Shown: positions 48,701-61,842 of the stretch, piece by piece
How the letters are laid out: each line of letters begins with the position of its first letter
Numbering within the stretch: the stretch's first letter is position 1
Source: Asterochloris sp. CNOR1
Lineage: Eukaryota > Chlorophyta > Trebouxiophyceae > Trebouxiales > Trebouxiaceae
Assembly (NCBI GenBank): GCA_963969365.1
Contig: OZ017759.1
Coordinates: 2,170,001-2,234,000, forward strand
Length of the DNA stretch: 64,000 bases
Direction of reading: 5' to 3'
The notes under the pieces: generated by a model
What the model saw: the letters and a program-made list of their open reading frames with translations, nothing else
Told to the model about the DNA's origin: nothing
The model's database searches: none
Position numbers and translations under genes: made by a program

Positions 48701-51700
48701 CTGTGCATGCACTGAATGATGACATGTTGCTGCAGATCAATGTCTCATTCTTCATTGTGCCCAACGCTTACGTCTTGTACAACCACTGCGGCGTCTTTGC
48801 TGAACTAGTGGCTGTCAGTGGCATCATTCGATGGACCTGCTGGAATACAGTGAGAGCTTGAGTTGCCCTGCTAAAGCATCAGCTGAGCGAACATTCATTG
48901 CCTGCGACTGTGTCCTGCAGCTGCCCTGCTGCAGCCCCAGCGAGACACAGACTGCACTCCCTACTGCCATGCATCTGCTTGTCCCAGACTGACGTGGTGC
49001 ATGCTGCAGCTGCTTTCTTGAAAGCACATTGAAGTGACAGGGACCCTGCCTCCGTGCATCTGCCTTCTCTAGGGGCTGCGTTCATGTGCTGTTCAGGTCC
49101 CCTGCTTTTTGTTTGCTGCCAGGGCAACTGCATGCCTCTGGGCCGCTTTTGTTCCTGATAGCCTCCTGCTCGCCAGGACTTGCGCTTCTTGCTGCCAGCA
49201 GCAGCAGCTGAACACCGGTTGCTTCCTTGCCCACAGATCTTCATGCTCTTCTGCATTTTGGTGCATAACTCGATGCCGTGGAAGAGGGGCGCCGCCAGTA
49301 GCAGCTTCAAAAGTGGGCTGGTGGGTGACAAAATGCCCTCCCTGGGAAAGGTGAGCCTAAGCACTTTTTTCTTAGCGGCTGCACTTATGCTTTGGCTCTA
49401 TGTGGCTGCCCTTCACACAAAGATGCCAACAGAGGCCAAAAGCAGTTTCTGGTCAGCAGCTCAAGCTTTGCTGTTCTTTTATTCTGGGACGGAATGAGCG
49501 TGCCCACTGCCATGTCTACCCTTCTACATGGCCGCTTCAGGCTGTGAGCAGGAACTACTGCACAGACGACGCCGCTCTGACAGGGCTTGCACAAGGGAGC
49601 CAATTTAGGAGGGAGCCCCCCGCACAACTTGTCCTGCCTTTGCAGGACAATGCACACAGGCTCTTCAATGTGGCCACCCAGGCTCAGCCTGGCACTGACC
49701 TGATAGTGATGGATGCTCCCTGGCTGAGTCTCATCTGCTTTCACTGGCCTAAGTATGCGCTCTGGCTAGCAATTGAGGGCATCCTTGTTGGCGTCATCGT
49801 CGTGTACAACAGGGCAGGTGGGCCATTCTTGATTTGAATGTCTCGACAAGCAGTGCAAACTGTCTGTCTGTTCACCATGCAAGCCTCAATCGTGACGCCC
49901 TTGTGTCAATTGTGATCGAAGCTGACGGCGGCTGCGTGGGCGCTGCAGCGGATGCTTTCAGGGGCATGCAACTTGCGCATTTGCAGCAGTGCTTGTCTAC
50001 CTGTTGAGTCTGGAGGTAGTTTGAAGGGCGCTGCAGCTGATGTCCTGAAGGTTGCTATGTAAGTTGCCTTTCTGCCATAGCTTCTCATTCTGAGTGTCTG
50101 GCAAGCTGTGGCATTGTGCGGCCTGGCAGCATTGCTCACCCTGGACGGAAGTCCAGGCGGCTGCTCATGCTCTGCACAGTCTCATACTCTCCTGAATGTC
50201 GCAAGGGACCGGCTGCAGGTGGCATGCACAGGGGTGGGGTTTGCAAAGCCACACCTGCTTGCGCACTCTGCCACGTTGGCAGGACAGGCAGCAGAGCTGG
50301 CGCTGTGGCTGCAGGGTACACCGGCGTCGATCGGCTGCACCCAAGGCGCCAGTGCGACCTGGGGACATATGCCTGCCGGCAGAGCAAAACTCTGTATGGC
50401 TTAGTAATAGGGGTGAGCCCATGCAGCTCTTGAGAGGCCTTGTGAGCAAGGATTCAATCTGCTGCCCAGCAAGTGAAGGGTACCACAATGGGCAGAGCTC
50501 AGCTTGCAGCCCCTATCTGCTTGATGGTGTTGCCCCTCCTGCTTGAGAGCTTCAAGGAAAGTTTTGGAGTCTGTGTGCAAAGTGATGAATGGCTTACTGT
50601 GTCTGCAGGTTGTGGTTGGTTGCTTCGCATACTTCTTCTTGTATGTCTACTTGACTGCCAAGGTCGCGAAACGTCTTCAACAAAAGTCCTACACTGGTGA
50701 GGCAAAGCACTTCTACCCAGCGCCAGTCTGCATGGGTCTCTGTGGCGAGCAGCAACATGAGGCCCGCCTGGCAGATTGCAAGGTTTCACGGCTGCCTTTG
50801 CAGCTGTACATGTCTGCTAAGCAATGTGACTTATGGGCGGGACCACACTCATCATACTACAAGCTGGCTTGTTCTCTGCAGACTACAAGATCTCTAATCT
50901 GGTGGTGCGCCTTCAGGTGGGCTGATGCTTGCCTGACATGACTGCATGGTATACCCTGTCGCTTGCTGTGGAGCATCTGCATGCCATGCAGCTGCTGCGT
51001 GCTGAGCTGAGAGCTCGTGCGGCATGGGTGGGCTGCCCCCAAACTGAACCCCTGCTCTATCTACTTCTAGCACGGCTTGGCTGCCCCCAGCCTGCTTTGT
51101 TCAGGCCCACGCATCTCAGGCGGTGGCTGCTTGCCAGCCGCATGCTGTTGTGTTGGAAACAAAACGTAGCCCCTTCGTGATGCGCGGTGCATGTGGGCTC
51201 CCTGAGTGCGAGCCCAGTGGCCATTGTTGCTTGCCAGGTGACTGATCCTGCAGGCCCCTCTGCTGCAGTCTCGTGCACGCATCAGCGTCCTTCTGTTCTG
51301 CATGGTGTCCATGGTGGCTCTCTGGTGGATTTTCCCGTACAGCTGCATCACCTACCAGCAGAGCTGGCTGGGCTTCCTGCCGCTCCAGGTGGGCTTTTAG
51401 ATGTGTTGAGGCTGCATGTCCAGCAGTGTTTTAAACATCCACCATCTGGCACTCATTGGCCACATGGGGCCTGCACAGTCACGGTGGTCATCAGCAGAGC
51501 TGAGCAGGGCTGTTTGCCCTTCCAGGGGCGCTGCTAGCTGTTACAGGCAGCCCTGCTTTCCAGGAGGTCTTGGTCAACAATGACGTCTGCACAGCTGAGG
51601 CGCCTGTCAAGTGGCTAGGGGCCACCTTCAACCTGTCTGCATGCAAGGTTTCATCTGTTTGCTGGATCACCTACCAGGTGCTGACACACCTACCAGGTGC

Positions 51701-54700
51701 TGACACGTCAGCCGCTTCAGCTGGGCTGCTGCACGATAGAGGGCCGTCTGCAATCCCTGCCGCGCGCATGTCCCTGCTCGTTCTGTGTCATGCTGGCTGC
51801 AGCGCAAGGCAGCTGCGCTGGCTGAGTCTGGGCAGGCAGACTTACTGGATCAACAGCACGTCTGGGTTCTCCCTATCATGATGATGGCAAGCACAGCATG
51901 AAAGCTGACAGCTGAACTTCTGTTCGTGCAGGTTGTCATGACAGCCTGTACACTGGTGTGGTCCTATGTCGCCATGCCGATCAACCCCGCCCATCGGACG
52001 CCAGTGCTCTCGGTGAGAGTGCCTGCTCACAACAAACCTGCATGGTGCTGATAGTGTGTGGGGCCAGCCTGTGCGACCTGGAATTCTACTGGAGTCATTA
52101 AATTGTGGCATGACTGAAGATCACGGTCACCACCATGGTCGTGGGGACTACTGGACTCACAGTGACAAAGGTCCATACACAGCCAGCCAGATGCCCCCGC
52201 TCCAAGCTTGTTTTGTGAACTCTATCCAGCCCGTAGCATTCAGTGTCCTTGACCAGTGGCATGCAGAGGGAAGTATTGACCCTGCTCTGCTTGGTCTTGC
52301 TGCTGGTTCCCTGGTGTCAGCACTGATGTTGCTCCAGCTTCAGCTCCAGCATTGCATCCAGACCATGGCCTGCAGCTGTTGTATGGTCTGTTGGCAGAGC
52401 ATGGGCCATAATCTGGTGTTGCTACACGCTTGCTGCAGCTTGCGGCAATGTCACAGTCCACTTCTCCGATGCGGGGTCTTGCAGCTTCAGATACTGTCTG
52501 CCTCATCTCATGCTCTGCCTTGTGTTTGCAGCTGGCTCCAGATGTCTGCCTGGCCAGCATTTGGTATGGTATGCACAGCAACCAAGGGTGCACAGGTCCG
52601 TTCCTTATGACTTTGCTTGGGCTCAGTGCTGATCTAGCTTCGCCTGTCTGTCCCCACAGCATAAATGCTCTTTGCATGCCTTTAGAGCATGGCTCTTCTT
52701 GGTCTCACAAGGTCGCTGTTACCTGTGCAGACCTGGCTCCAGGAGTTTGCCTGGACAGAGCGTGAGAAACCTGAGAAGGTGGCAGTCAGGAACCAGACGC
52801 TGCACGGCAATGCCACGCTCGTGCAGGAGCCCATGTTCTGTTTCGAGACCACGCTCAAGCTCTTCTATTGGACCGCCCTCGTCTATGATCACAAAGAGGT
52901 GGGCGGGCCTGGGCTCTGCGATGAAATGGGATGGCAGCACAGGTGCTGCTGTTGCAGCCCAGCAATGTGCTACATGTCCATAATGGCCTCTGCTCTGGAT
53001 CAACTTAGGTCAAGCCTGCCTGCTTCATGGAGCGCTCTGCCTCAACTGTACAAGTTAGGTTGGTATGTGCTGTGGCGTGCATGAGTTATCGTGGCGCTAT
53101 GCTGCTTCAATGTGTTCGGTGTGTGGGCCCGTGTCAGCCGTGCTGACAGAGTGCACAGCCCTGTCGCATTTGGCTGCAGGCCAGGTACAGTATACAAGTG
53201 AACAGCACACCTTGCTCATGTCAGAGGTGACATAGGCTGCTGAGTATTGCAATCGGCCCCTGCATGCACAGCACAGCACAGCACAGCATGCAGCTGCAAG
53301 CAAAGTGCAGCCACAGCACCTGCCTGCGGTTGCCTTGTCCCATCAGATCAGTGTGCGCACAGCTTGAAGGCAACTTCTTGCGACTCTTCACACCGGTCAC
53401 TGTTCTCTGTGCAGGCTGTCTTTTCCCTGCAAGCTGATTGCACCTATCTATCAGTACAGATCTGGCGCATTGCAAAGAAGTACTCTATGTCCACTGCAGC
53501 AAGCTGTCTCACTCTTGACTGCTTCTTCAGGTTGACAGTACGCAAGGTGTTTTCTTCTGCTTTGAAACGTTGCGCTGCCCCCAGAAGCTCGAGCGCACAC
53601 CTTCACATTGACCATTGACCACACGCATGACCCACATTGTCAAGGGTGCTCGCACCCCTCTGCAGGCTGAGCGCACCCACCTCACTGTGGAGCAGGGCCA
53701 CAAGCACTACAACACACACAGCCACGAGCTGTTCTGGGAGCACCTGCACGACACCAAGTGCCTGATGGCCTGGGGGGATGATGCCGTCGTGCTGGCCTTC
53801 CGGGGGACCGCCTCAATGGCCAATGCCAAGGCAGACCTGCAGGTGGGGCACAAGGTGCTGGAGGGGTCGCATGGGGAGTTGCTTGCAGGGGCAGACGGTG
53901 CGCTGTCCATGAGGAGAAATGAAGCTGTACTGGCCTTCAGGGGGGCGGCCTGGATGGCCAACGCCAATGCAGACCTTCAGGTGGGGCACAAGGTGCTTGG
54001 GAGGTTGCCTTGGGAGTTGCTTACAGATGGTGTGCTGCCCATCAGGGGGCGCTGCCCTCAATGGCCTATGCCGAGGCCGACCTGCAGGTGCGCCAGGCAG
54101 ACACCATGGGCAGGCTGTCTTCTGTGGGCCAGCCTGCTGGCGCCGCATCATGATGCTGTCCTTCTGGGAGACTGCTTCCATGATCAAACCCAGGGCAGAC
54201 CTGCAGATGGGGTAAACACGGTGCTTAGGATATTGCGTGAGAGGTTGCTTGATGACGTGCTGCCCCTTCTGAGGCACTGCCCTCAATGGCTGATGCCAGG
54301 CCCACCTGCAGGTTCCCGGCTGCGACATGCTGCTGACAGTCTGTCTGATTGGTGGCAGGCCTGGCGAGCCCCCCATCCACCGGTGCGCGGGGAGTGGTGG
54401 AAGATGACTCGCCCCCTGGTGCACATGGGCTTCCTCAAGAGCTGGGTCGCCGGTGGGCTGGGCGCAAAGGTGGTGCAGCGCGTGAAGGAGCTGGTGGACA
54501 CCGGCTGCAAGGCTGGGGTGCCCGTCAAAATCTATGTGACAGGTGGGTCACCTCTGTCTGGCAGCCAAGAAAGGACTGGAAATTCAGCAGGCTGTTGCAC
54601 TGCAGGAATTGCCAGCGGCTTTGCCGGTGGGCTCTGGCTGCTGCCATCCTGTAAGAAGCAATCATGACCTGGCGCAGCACGTGCACAGTACTGCCCAACC

Positions 54701-57107
54701 CTGCTGTGTCTTAATCGTCAAGGTGTGAAAATTGCTAGGGCTGTGACGTATCGGTTGCACTGCAGGTCATTCTCTTGGGGGTGCGCTGGCCATACTGGCA
54801 GCCTACGACATTGCCAAGGCGCTGGAGAGCCCTCAGATGTGCACAAAGCAGCATGAGGTCATCTGCTACACATTTGGGAGTCCCCGCACAGGTTAGCTTC
54901 CCTGTATTTGTTTACTTTGGTATACTTATAGTATTGGTATGCTTGCAGAATCTGTCTCAGGCGCCCTGCAAGAGACTTGTGAGATCTGCAAACGAATTTT
55001 GTACTGTAAAGTGTTGCTGTGCACTGAGCCAGGATTCTTCTGGGTTGCATGGCAACAGCAGTGCCTGTCAGGTTCCCACAAAGCTGGAGGCTCATTCTCG
55101 GGCAGTGCTGGGGCCTGCTGCGCTGTCAGATGTGGCTGGTTCTTCACTCTCTGGCTGCCTGCAGGCAACTATGCCTTTGCCAAGGACTATGACCAGGTGG
55201 TTCGGGACACATGGAGCATCATCAATAATCAGGCAGGTGGAGATCTACTATCGAATACTGAGCCATGCTTGACTCCTTACCCAGCTCATTGGGTTGCCCT
55301 AGCTTCCTTCCTGACTCTGAGGGTCTCACTGGCTGTGGCTACCACTAAAGAGTCCCTTATGTGAGGCACAGACCAAGCCGTTGCCTCTGGCCGTAATGGG
55401 CATGACCGCAGCAGGGGCCCCGTTCTGCCTGCGCTGCTCTGGACGCTCTGATGGTCCTAAGCTGAATTGCCAGAAATGCAAGCTATGTTGCTCAGCAGCT
55501 GCCTATGCTGCTGCCCTGCCTGCAGGACGCAGTTGCACGCTCAGCAAAGTTTCTTGTGATGTACAAGAGGCCTGGACAGAGGGTCATGATCAATAGCAAA
55601 GGCAAGGTTGACCTTCCTGGACCCCCTCCTTCCCTCTCCTCCCCATGCCCGCCCTTCTGTTCAAGTCAACTCTGCCTAGCCAGTCTCCACCAAGTTTATG
55701 TTGTCTGTTGGTATCATTTGCCGCCCCTTGCAGCGCCTGCCCATGCCTACCAGCAGCTGCCTCCCAGCTGGTGGCTGCACCTCGCCCCACCTCACCCCAG
55801 CTGCCCACAAGACTTGCAAGGTGCTGCAGCAACATGGTGTGCCTTAGTGAATCAGGGTGTACCTGCACTGCGCAGGTGACCTCATTGTGAGGCCAACATA
55901 TGCAGAGGCCAACCTGCAGCGCACTCCGGCAGGTGAGCCCCCCACAATCTGCCAAAGCAATTCAGCAGTGCTGCTCTGTGTTTGTTGACCTAGCCTGGCT
56001 TGAGCTGCAATGGCAAAGCGTTAGTGATGTCTCTACAGAGCCTTGAAGCAGGCTATGACGCCAGAAGAGCAGCACACTGACCTGCCCAATGCTGCCCTGC
56101 TGCAGGCCAGAGCGTTTCTGACCACCTCCTGGCCAAGTACTTGAACAGCCTGATGGCCATTGTACTGAACCAGTTCAACCAGGTTGGCAGTGTGCATGTG
56201 TTTGTCCCCATTCCTGCTTTGCCTTCTGACCTGCTCACCCCGGAAGGCGCGACCACTGCATGCTGAAGGCTGCGATGCTGTGCAGCCAGCTTGCGCTGAC
56301 TGCTCCAGCTGCGCCTTTCACTCTCTTGAGCTACCTGAGGCATGCCAGGCTTCGAGATCGACCTGCGTGTCCATCCTGCAGAGGCTGTTTTGGGGCAAAA
56401 GATTGTGTGTTCATCAGCTTGAACAGCATGCCAAGTTGCCACTTCCCATCCCTGTAGAAACGGGTGCGGGGTGGCATGCGAGGGGTCATCCGCATGGCAG
56501 AGGAGAACGAGTCTCTCCGGAATGTGTTTGACAAGTACATGGGCATGAAGCTGGACGAGATGCGGAAGGTGAGCTCGGCCGCAGATGCTTCCTGGGTCTT
56601 GAGAACAGTCCTGTCTAGAGCTGCACATCAAGAAGCTGCAAATGAGGTGCCAACTGGAGCAGGACTGTATGGGCACCCTCATCGTTATTGCGGGGACTTC
56701 CTGGGTCCACTTCCTGGGTCATAAGATCATTATAAGCAGGGCTGAGGCCGCAGCAGCAAGGTACATACCTCCAGTGCTTGCATAGTCACCCTGCAATTCT
56801 GATCCTGTCCTACAATGCTGTGCAGGTGTCTCGCTGGGCCAGCACTCATGGTGGAAAAGTGCACCTAAAGGGAGCCCACATGCCTGAGATGGCCTTCTAC
56901 AGGAAGAAGAAGGATGGGCGGGTGCTGCACCACAGCGAGAGCCTGGAGCCTGACAAACTCACAGAACCGCAGATTGTCACAGCTGAGGCGCGGCACAGCC
57001 AGAAGACCGTCAGAGTGACCCAGGAGGCAGTTAAGGAGGAGGAGGAGGAACCTGAAAGCGTAGCGGTTGAGGGCTCCACTCCAGTGGCTCAGCAATACCA
57101 TCACTGA
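45702..57107 (+). CDS. Multipass membrane protein with C-terminal class 3 lipase domain
   Basis: Probably a membrane-anchored acylglycerol or phospholipid lipase. Exons: 45702-45945, 46299-46692, 47767-47878, 48088-48288, 48736-48849, 49237-49350, 49646-49817, 50609-50696, 50882-50916, 51269-51388, 51564-51647, 51932-52012, 52731-52898, 53666-53842, 54359-54542, 54766-54891, 55165-55232, 55526-55601, 55876-55932, 56106-56182, 56458-56568 and 56826-57107. The N-terminal third is disordered (Ser/Arg-, then Pro/Ala-rich). About seven hydrophobic segments follow, such as LMILYTATLFGTVALLIEF, LWLAIEGILVGVIVVY and VVGCFAYFFLYVYL. The lipase part has VVLAFRGTAS, RPLVHMGFLKSW, the nucleophile elbow VTGHSLGGALA, CYTFGSPRTGN and RVMINSKGDLIVRPT. 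A charged tail ends in QQYHH. Exons are missing between 46692 and 47767 and between 49817 and 50609, and the 5' end is open. GC donors are needed after 45945, 55232 and 55601. Confidence 0.87.
53918..54320 (+). repeat. Four tandem degenerate copies of a lipase exon 3' end
   Basis: The exon end and donor at 53778-53897 (coding VVLAFRGTASMANAKADLQ) recur at 53918-54030, 54030-54097, 54150-54250 and 54253-54320. The first copy keeps the reading frame (AVLAFRGAAWMANANADLQ), the donor GTGGGG and the intron sequence down to GGGAGTTGCTT. Later copies decay. The reading frame stays open through the array. Confidence 0.92.
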
Positions 57108-60100
57108 GGGAGGCCAGATGGAAGCTATTCTTGGTCGGCCCAGCGGCGGATGCATTGATGAGAAAGGGACATTGCTGGCTTCAGCATATTATTCTGTCCA
57201 GCTGGCTGCTGGAGTGCTTTGCCAGGTCAGCGTCGTAAGTGTAGGGCAAATTTCTGACTATCAGCAATAGGTAGTTCCCCAGTCTCTTCCTGAGCTGTTT
57301 ACATCCATGGGTGAGACTGCATCACCTGAGCTCACTATCAGGCCTACACCTTGCATTGCTTCGTCAAAGAAGAGAACGCTGTGTGCATGACTGCGAACTG
57401 GACACCTACTGTAGAAGTTGCTTTGCTGCTACACAGGCCCTGTACCTTCATTATTCCGCTTGATTTTGTCCATTTGGACAGCCTCAGCCCTTCATGCTGC
57501 TGTTCATACAAGGATGCTTCACCTGAAGCGCCTCTGAAACGCCATCGCCAATTCCTGACTATCTGCAGCTCCTGGCAGTTTCATTGTATGGTCTGCTGAT
57601 CTTGAGCTTGCCACCTCCAATGACCACCCATCCAAGACTTGTGACAGCTGGTCAGGAAGCACAATGTCACGTATTAGCATTTCGGGCCTGACATAATGTC
57701 CTTGTTGTAAAGTTGTGGACTTTGTGGTTTCAGATCTCTGGAAGCTGTCCAATTGTAGTCTGATCACAGACTGGCATGGCGTGACAGGTAGTTATGCACT
57801 GAAGGAAGGTCAGCTGGGCTGCTGATGACAGGCCTTTGTATGCCAGCTGGACTGGACTCCTGCTTTCTCTGTGCCACTCTCCCACTGATGCCCGGCAGCA
57901 TTCAACTGAATTGACTGTTACTTTGGTCATGACAACCTGAGGCTGACTAACCTGAGGAGCAACACAACAGTGAGCAATTCATAAGGGCATGTCCAATTGG
58001 CTGCGTCCATAACAAGCACAGTGCCTATCCACTGCGACCAAGCGGCACTTGCCTCCAATGCCTCCAGGCCAGCCTACAGTGTGAGGCACCTGCTAGAACA
58101 GAACAGCACAGCATGTGTCAGATTTGCTTGAACCTCCTCACATGGTCAAAGACCTCAGAAGGAATCCGACTAAGGCAAGCAAGTCATCACACACACATGG
58201 TACCAGCATTGCTGCCGCTGCCAGCTTGTAGTGTACCCATCTGGCAGCCAGAGGGTTTGCAGATGCACAGCATGCTTTTTGATAGTGTGCACAGTGAAAA
58301 GTGATGCACAGTGCAACGCAGGGATGCGACAGGTGGCCTCAGACATCCAAGGAAGATGAGCTGCACCAGCGCTCAAGCCCCGGCAAGGGCGAACGCTCTA
58401 AAGCGGGCACTGCGAATGGTTATTGAGGACGGGCCCTGATTGGAATTCTCATCATAGGCCACCTTGCATGTGCACGTGAGCACATCAGACTGGATGCTGC
58501 TCACTGTGGTGTGGGGGTCCAGCCTGAGGCTGGCAAGAGTCACCTGTCTGGCTGACTAGAGCTCCTGTCCCAAGGCGTTGGCACATGTAGACCCCTCTGC
58601 TGCTCGCGCTGAGCTGCCGGGGTTTGGGCCAACACACATTGCCCCATCTACTCAGTTGCGTGGCGACATGCCCTGCTTCACCCATTCACGCCTGCAGTGG
58701 GGCACACACACCATGTTCTTGGTGACAGCAAAGGTTCACAGGGTTGTGCACATGTTGTGCTTACAAGCAATGACTGCTCAGAACAGCGGAGAAATAAGCT
58801 TCACCAGTGGGGCGGTGCCCCTCAGATCTGTTGAGCTTGATAATTTCTGGATTCATCATGGCAGCAGCATGGCCTCAGGCAGCACAAGACCCCTCAAGCA
58901 ACATGAATGCACAACAGCACTAAGATCCAACAGCCCACAGAAGTGTTGGGCGTGCAGGCAGCGCTGGCTTGGCCACTGTACAAACCCTAACAAACTGCAC
59001 AGCCTGGGGCAAAAGAAAAGAGATGACAAGAACTGTTTGAGCAAGGCCAGCACCTTGCACAATTTCAACCTCAAAATTCCAAGAACTGGAGGGTGGCGCC
59101 GCAAGTTTAGGCAGTTGACTAGACAGAGGCCTGTGCTCTTCCACTGAGCAGAGGCAGCTGACTAGACAGAAGCATGTGCTGTTCTACCTAGCACCGCTGC
59201 AGATAGAAGCCGATCAGGGCACCTAGCTGAGAGCTCAAACAGCACAGGCTTCCAGTGGGTAGCACAAAGCTTGAAACCTAAGTAGAGTATTGCGATGCAG
59301 ACTATGCTTGAGCTTGACCACATCTTTCTCCTCAGTAACGGCACACAGACCAGCACAGCATGGCAACCCACACCTGCTTGCCCTCAGTAAGAGCCATCTT
59401 GTAGAAACAGTGACCATGGTGTCATATGTCAGGAGCACAGGCAGGAGGTAGCACTCAACCATGCTGGGTTGATGACACAGTACACCACAAAGTGTGCTGG
59501 TGCAAGGGCGGAATGCACAGCAAGGCTAGAGGCGTGTCAGTTAGAGCTAATAGGTCCACAAGGGAGCCGGCCTTTGGCCCCTTCAGACAGGGATAACTAG
59601 TAAAAGGTTTGTCATCATTCACAGCCTCCAGCCGAGGCAGCCCAACTCCTGGACTTTGTGCTGCATGCCATGCACATTGTGCCGCAGCAACGGATTAAGC
59701 CTTGCTGTATCCTCGTATACATGTGTTGAAGACACTTGCGTCAAGGTGAGTATTGGCTTTGGTGGGGTAACCAATTTGGCCCAATGAGTATTGGGCCCCC
59801 AGATGTGGTAAGGCTACAACGACGTTAGTGGTATCTTGGTGACCTACAATTTGACGTTGAGTGTGGACCACAGACCCAGTAGTGTCCGAATGTGACCTAA
59901 GTATAGCTGCGCTGATTAGATCAACAGAAAGGCAGAGCAGGCCTACTCCTGACCAAAATGACAATTGAACAGCGGCGATGATGTCTGCTGCTTACATTGG
60001 TCCTAGAACATATGCAGGTGGGAGAAGTACTTTGCTTCCCTGCGAGGGCAGCTGCCGATAGACCGTGCCAACATTGCAGCAGGGTCGGCGGAGTTGCCTC

Positions 60101-61842
60101 TGCAGGCAAGCAAATATTGTCACTTATATCGAGATCATCACCAGCCTTGCAATGCCCTCAGATGGCCAGAGGACAGGAACCATAGCAGCAGATAAGGCGA
60201 CTGGCAACGCCGCAGTCACCAGAGTCATGGCACCGCAGTCTACCTCAGACCATGCTTCAAATGCAGCAAATGCCTTGGGGACCTTGAGAAACTCATAGAA
60301 CACTGTGCAGTAGCCAGCCTGGGGATGATTTGAGCATTCAGACAACCACAAGTGTCTTCCTACCCACCGCAGGAGCCTGCCTTGCAATGCCGGATAGCTG
60401 TTGCTGTGGTGCACAGTGCAATTTTGAGATACCAGCAGCAATGGTCCACAGTGCACCATGCACCATAAAGAGCATGGCTAATCGAAGGCCGCCAGCACCG
60501 CTTCCCCACTCCACCTGATACCTTCAGGCGCACCATGCATTTTCATCCAGTCGACCTGTTGAGCTGGTCTCAATGCCGGCTCAACAAAGTGGCTGGCGTA
60601 AATTGCACGCTGCGCCTGAAGCGATCATTTGCACAAATGATTCGCAAGCATCGACATTACTGTCAGGCAAATGGATTGGCTGCAAGCTGCCCAGCTGAGG
60701 CTGAAGGCACCAGCACGCCTCTCAATTGTTGCAGCGTCTGTGACAAAGGTGCGTATATGATGGCTGATTACGATGACAGAGAGTTTGCCAGCTGCCTGCA
60801 ATGACAGAAGGTCTGCCATTGCAGGCACCTGGCTGACAGCCTGCTTGCAGCAGCCACAACCCTGTGCAGCATGTCAACACCTCTCTCCAACACACAGGCT
60901 TCACAAGAGGGCTGAACCTTCAGAAACAAGTCCGCTCTGGCTATTGAGAGCGCAACTCCCGAGTGTGTCATGACTGGTCAGACTACGACAAGGCTGTGCC
61001 AGCCACCCGGACTGGCAGCCTACTTGCACTGCATCAGCCATGAAGATGCCTGGCAGTCGCTCACCAATGAGAAATGAGCCATCAGGAAAGCTCTGCTCTG
61101 GCCACTGATTGCTGCAGCACTTGGCCATATGAGCTTTGGCCATATGAGCAAAGTCTTGTGAAGCCGTCTGACATTCATGGTGCCTGCTTGGAAACCACAC
61201 GCATATGCCCAAGGCCCCAGCACCTCAGGGGAGCTTTCCCAAAGCCACGGACATGATGCTGTGCCAGAGCCTTCCAGCTGCTGCCACTGCAATGCATGCA
61301 GTCAGGCCAGCATGAGTGCATGCTCTGCACACCTCACAGTGGCAGCTGCAACACACTCCAGGTTTGTGAGGCTCAGCGATCCCATTCCCACTCAGCCTGA
61401 TCCGTACAGTAGCACGAGCACAGACACTTCTAACAAGCATGTCTGTGTTTCAGGCCATAGCTGCGCTAGCCTGTCACCGGGCAGCCAACTCCCTGAGGGG
61501 CAACTGCAACATATCAATGACTGCCAAGCACCCCAGGAGGGCCACATGCTGACTAAAACTCTGGGCTTCACACACCACGACTTATGGATTGCGCACTGAA
61601 GAACATATACTGCGCCGGAGCAGCAGCCCAACATGCCCCCAAGCTTTGTGCACCCCAGGACAACCAGTTGACCAGCACCTAACTGCATCCACACGCTGAA
61701 CTACTTGGATCCCAGAAGTCCATGCCCAGCTTAGAAACCCCCAAGCCACCTACATCCAGCAAGCTGTGCGCAGCTGGGGGCAACACCTGCGCCGCACCCA
61801 CCTGTTCCCCACAGCTGTGGGTGTCAGGAAGACCTCGCGCCC
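57108..61842. other. Gene-poor region
   Basis: No conserved protein, splice-linked exon series or RNA gene was recognised. The longest open stretches are 58578-59147 (plus) and 60535-60804 (plus; includes LRLKRSFAQMIRKHRHY); neither resembles a known family. Composition is somewhat lower in GC than in the genic part. The lipase 3' UTR should occupy the first few hundred bases. Transposon remnants are possible, but no terminal repeats were seen. Confidence 0.45.

Noticed and set aside
53266-53291. Short (GCACA)n microsatellite
   Set aside because: It is a simple low-copy repeat with no visible function.
53615-54667. A 350-residue open frame across the lipase exon array
   Set aside because: It joins a real exon, decayed exon copies and another real exon. 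Family spacing requires splicing from 53842 to 54359, and the copies would break the lipase fold.
57108-61842. tRNA or rRNA genes in the gene-poor region
   Set aside because: No cloverleaf-compatible sequence with an A/B box or rRNA-like conserved core was recognised by eye. A tRNAscan or Infernal search would be decisive.
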